A program made the translations under genes and the position numbers. The notes under the pieces were generated by a model. It did no database searches. It was not told the origin of the DNA and saw only the letters and a list, made by a program, of their open reading frames with translations. A stretch of DNA of 64,000 nucleotides from Phyllobacterium calauticae (GTDB lineage: Bacteria; Pseudomonadota; Alphaproteobacteria; Rhizobiales; Rhizobiaceae): positions 310,001 to 374,000 of the forward strand of contig NZ_JAGENB010000001.1 of assembly GCF_019991125.1 (NCBI RefSeq). The letters run 5' to 3'. The stretch's first letter is position 1; each line of letters starts with the position of its first letter. Shown here piece by piece: positions 62,313-64,000 of the stretch.

Positions 62313-64000
62313 CTACTTGCAAGACGCAAAGGCTGCGCCTTTCGGTTGCAGATTCAAGGCGTTTTCATTGAAGCTGATGGGCACATCCACAGTGCTCAGC
62401 TTTGAGCCCGCCCTGTCGATTTTCCAGCCGTCCATCCTGATCGCGAGATTTTCTACAGCTTTGCCGTCCTTATGAGGGACTTCAACAGTAATTTCCGTTG
62501 ACTTATTCGGCAATATATTAAGGTAATTATCACTATAAAATGCCGGCAATATTCGCGCTCCGGTGCCTTTGTCAAATATCTGCAGGTGAACCATCAAGGC
62601 AATTGCATCGCTGATATTTTCTACCTTCACATTGAGTTTTGTTGCCGTCTTCCCCGTCTCCACAACTTTCGCCGAAATACCGAGCGATGCGGACTTCATT
62701 GTGTCCAGCACCTTGTAGTCATCATCGTCTCCGCTTTTCTTGCACCAATAGAAATTCTCGGACTGGAAGTTTCCATTTACGATAAGCCGAAGCGAAATAA
62801 AGCAAATGTCGGATGTGGAGGCCGAAATCTTCGAGCTGATATCGACAATACTGGCTGAAGATGCCGGTTTGATCTCAGGGACATTCTCGACAGTCCGGCT
62901 GACTTGTGTACCATCGAGATTGTGGATGGCGATCTCAACGCTTCCGCGCAGCGGATTTGCCGTATGATTGACAACAAAGATTTTTCGAGTGTTTGCATTC
63001 ATCAAGACATGAACACGCCTGCACCCGTGTTGAACCGCAAAGAAGGATGAGTGCTGTTCAAGATCATGGCTATACATCTGCCAGACAAAACTTGGTTGCG
63101 CCGGGTTGGTCATCCACATGATGACGCCCGTTGATGTCGCAGGTGCTGTTGCTGTTATCGGGCCAAAATTGCCGGCGTGGGACTCGTAAATCGCCTTGAT
63201 GCATTCATAATTCATCAACTGGGATTTGCGGACAAAATCGGCAAGATTGCTGATCTTGCCATAGCGATTTGCAGTGGCGTCAGTAATCGGTCCACCACCA
63301 CCGTTCCCATTGGAATCTCTGTCCGCCCAATAGTCATCAGGGCATTCCCAGGACGCTTCCGGCAGCATCGACTGAACAAATTCCAGCGTGGGAATCGAAT
63401 GAGAACCAATTTCATTGTGGAATGGGAGGGAGCTGACTTTGTTGAAGTGGGTTCCAGGCGCCACCCAATGGTAAGGCCCGCCAGACGCATATCCACCCAA
63501 TGGAGGCTTTGCATAAGGTTCGCTCGTGTCTTCTTTGGAACTTGTCAGGCATTCGCGTTGAGGATCGAGCTCGGTGACCAACTTGTCCAAACCATCGACG
63601 ATTGTTTGAGGTGACGGCTTTTTTTCATTGCCGCCGCACCAAAGCAGAATCGAAGGATGGTTGCGGAAATTGGTGATGACATCGCGAACATTGTCGAGAT
63701 ATCTGTCGGTATTTTTCGGAGTGCCTCCTTCCCCTGAGAAGAAGAAATCCTGCCAGACGAGAATACCATATTCATCGCAGGCATCATAAAAATCCTTGCT
63801 GGTACTTTGCCCGTTCCAGTTTCTGATCAGGTTGAGGTTGGCCTCCTTATGCAATCTGACCTGATTGAAAAGCCGCTCGCGGGGGATGCGCTTCAACGCT
63901 TCGTCCAATCCCCAATTGCCACCCATGATCAAAATGGGCACATTGTTGATGGCGATCCCCAGATCAGTACCGGAGCCTCGCTTGCGCGAATAGGTGATTT
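62313..64000 (-). CDS. GH2-family glycosidase (exo-beta-glucosaminidase/mannosidase-like), truncated by window edge
   Basis: The C-terminal about 562 residues; the frame is still open at base 64000 (reading ITYSRKRGSG at the edge). The TIM-barrel has NNVPILIMGGNWGLDEA, RLHKEANLNLIRNW, the acid/base WCGGNEKKP and the probable nucleophile Glu in PFHNEIGSHSIP. The following NLADFVRKSQLMNYE and GVIMWMTNPAQPSFVWQMYS align, from memory, with exo-beta-D-glucosaminidase CsxA and beta-mannosidases. Two Ig-like beta domains complete the C-terminus. GC is distinctly lower than in the neighbouring aminotransferase. It ends 88 bp after that gene, convergent. Confidence 0.82.
   Translation of the reverse strand, partial: ITYSRKRGSGTDLGIAINNVPILIMGGNWGLDEALKRIPRERLFNQVRLHKEANLNLIRNWNGQSTSKDFYDACDEYGILVWQDFFFSGEGGTPKNTDRYLDNVRDVITNFRNHPSILLWCGGNEKKPSPQTIVDGLDKLVTELDPQRECLTSSKEDTSEPYAKPPLGGYASGGPYHWVAPGTHFNKVSSLPFHNEIGSHSIPTLEFVQSMLPEASWECPDDYWADRDSNGNGGGGPITDATANRYGKISNLADFVRKSQLMNYECIKAIYESHAGNFGPITATAPATSTGVIMWMTNPAQPSFVWQMYSHDLEQHSSFFAVQHGCRRVHVLMNANTRKIFVVNHTANPLRGSVEIAIHNLDGTQVSRTVENVPEIKPASSASIVDISSKISASTSDICFISLRLIVNGNFQSENFYWCKKSGDDDDYKVLDTMKSASLGISAKVVETGKTATKLNVKVENISDAIALMVHLQIFDKGTGARILPAFYSDNYLNILPNKSTEITVEVPHKDGKAVENLAIRMDGWKIDRAGSKLSTVDVPISFNENALNLQPKGAAFASCK

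Overview
The window reads as a contiguous piece of chromosome or chromid from an alphaproteobacterium of the Hyphomicrobiales (Rhizobiales), most likely near the Brucellaceae/Phyllobacteriaceae. The grounds are high-GC coding sequence almost everywhere, a CysN-CysC fusion of the NodQ type, O-antigen genes resembling Brucella wbkF/wbkD, a close relative of the Mesorhizobium pyridoxamine-pyruvate aminotransferase, and the transglutaminase/ATP-grasp/Alpha-E operon common in this order. These family comparisons are made from memory; no search was run. There is no CRISPR array, prophage core, transposase or rRNA operon.

Layout. 1-3 kb: 3' end of betB, then a serine hydrolase and a TetR regulator diverging from a shared operator region. 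3-8.7 kb: a GDP-mannose pyrophosphorylase/AGE-epimerase fusion, tRNA-Pro(CGG), a small acidic protein, a PaiB-type FMN protein, a hygromycin-B-kinase-like phosphotransferase and a membrane diguanylate cyclase. 9-15.2 kb: a complete Dpp/Opp-type ABC importer downstream of a pyridoxamine-pyruvate aminotransferase-like gene. 15.3-22 kb: a three-gene operon (transglutaminase-DUF2126, circularly permuted ATP-grasp/Alpha-E, transglutaminase) predicted to make or modify peptides. 22.2-25.5 kb: a cobalamin riboswitch, a micro-ORF, a second promoter with a Zur-like operator, and a BtuFCD/FecBCD-type importer. 25.7-29.4 kb: sulfate activation genes (cysD, cysNC, cysQ). 29.7-30.5 kb: an orphan DXD glycosyltransferase.

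30.6-41.9 kb is a two-arm sugar uptake locus. A ribose-type importer plus its LacI regulator reads rightward. A second importer (binding protein, ATPase, two permeases), ribokinase and a RbsD/FucU mutarotase read leftward. Both arms carry the same 14-bp palindrome, so the LacI protein probably controls both. 42-47.2 kb holds polysaccharide/O-antigen genes: an SDR epimerase, a polyprenyl-phosphate glycosyl-1-phosphate transferase, a GT2 glycosyltransferase and a membrane 4,6-dehydratase, with tRNA-Gln(TTG) among them. A DUF2793 phage-tail-like gene follows.

48.7-54.8 kb is a purine catabolism operon (puuE, allA, xdhA, xdhB, uraD, uraH) without urate oxidase or XdhC. Then come bioY, a metallo-beta-lactamase-fold hydrolase, a DUF1499 membrane protein, and a Tat-exported phospholipase C of lower GC with a small lipoprotein upstream. 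The window closes with a small hypothetical protein, a class III aminotransferase and the C-terminal part of a low-GC GH2 glycosidase that runs off the right edge.

A 30-31 bp sequence recurs as long inverted repeats at 25.6 and 35.4 kb and as a single arm at 48.6 kb. The points most worth following are the cobalamin-riboswitch/Zur-like double control region, the chromosomal hygromycin-kinase homologue, the amidoligase-like operon with a hairpin over a ribosome-binding site, and the shared LacI operator.
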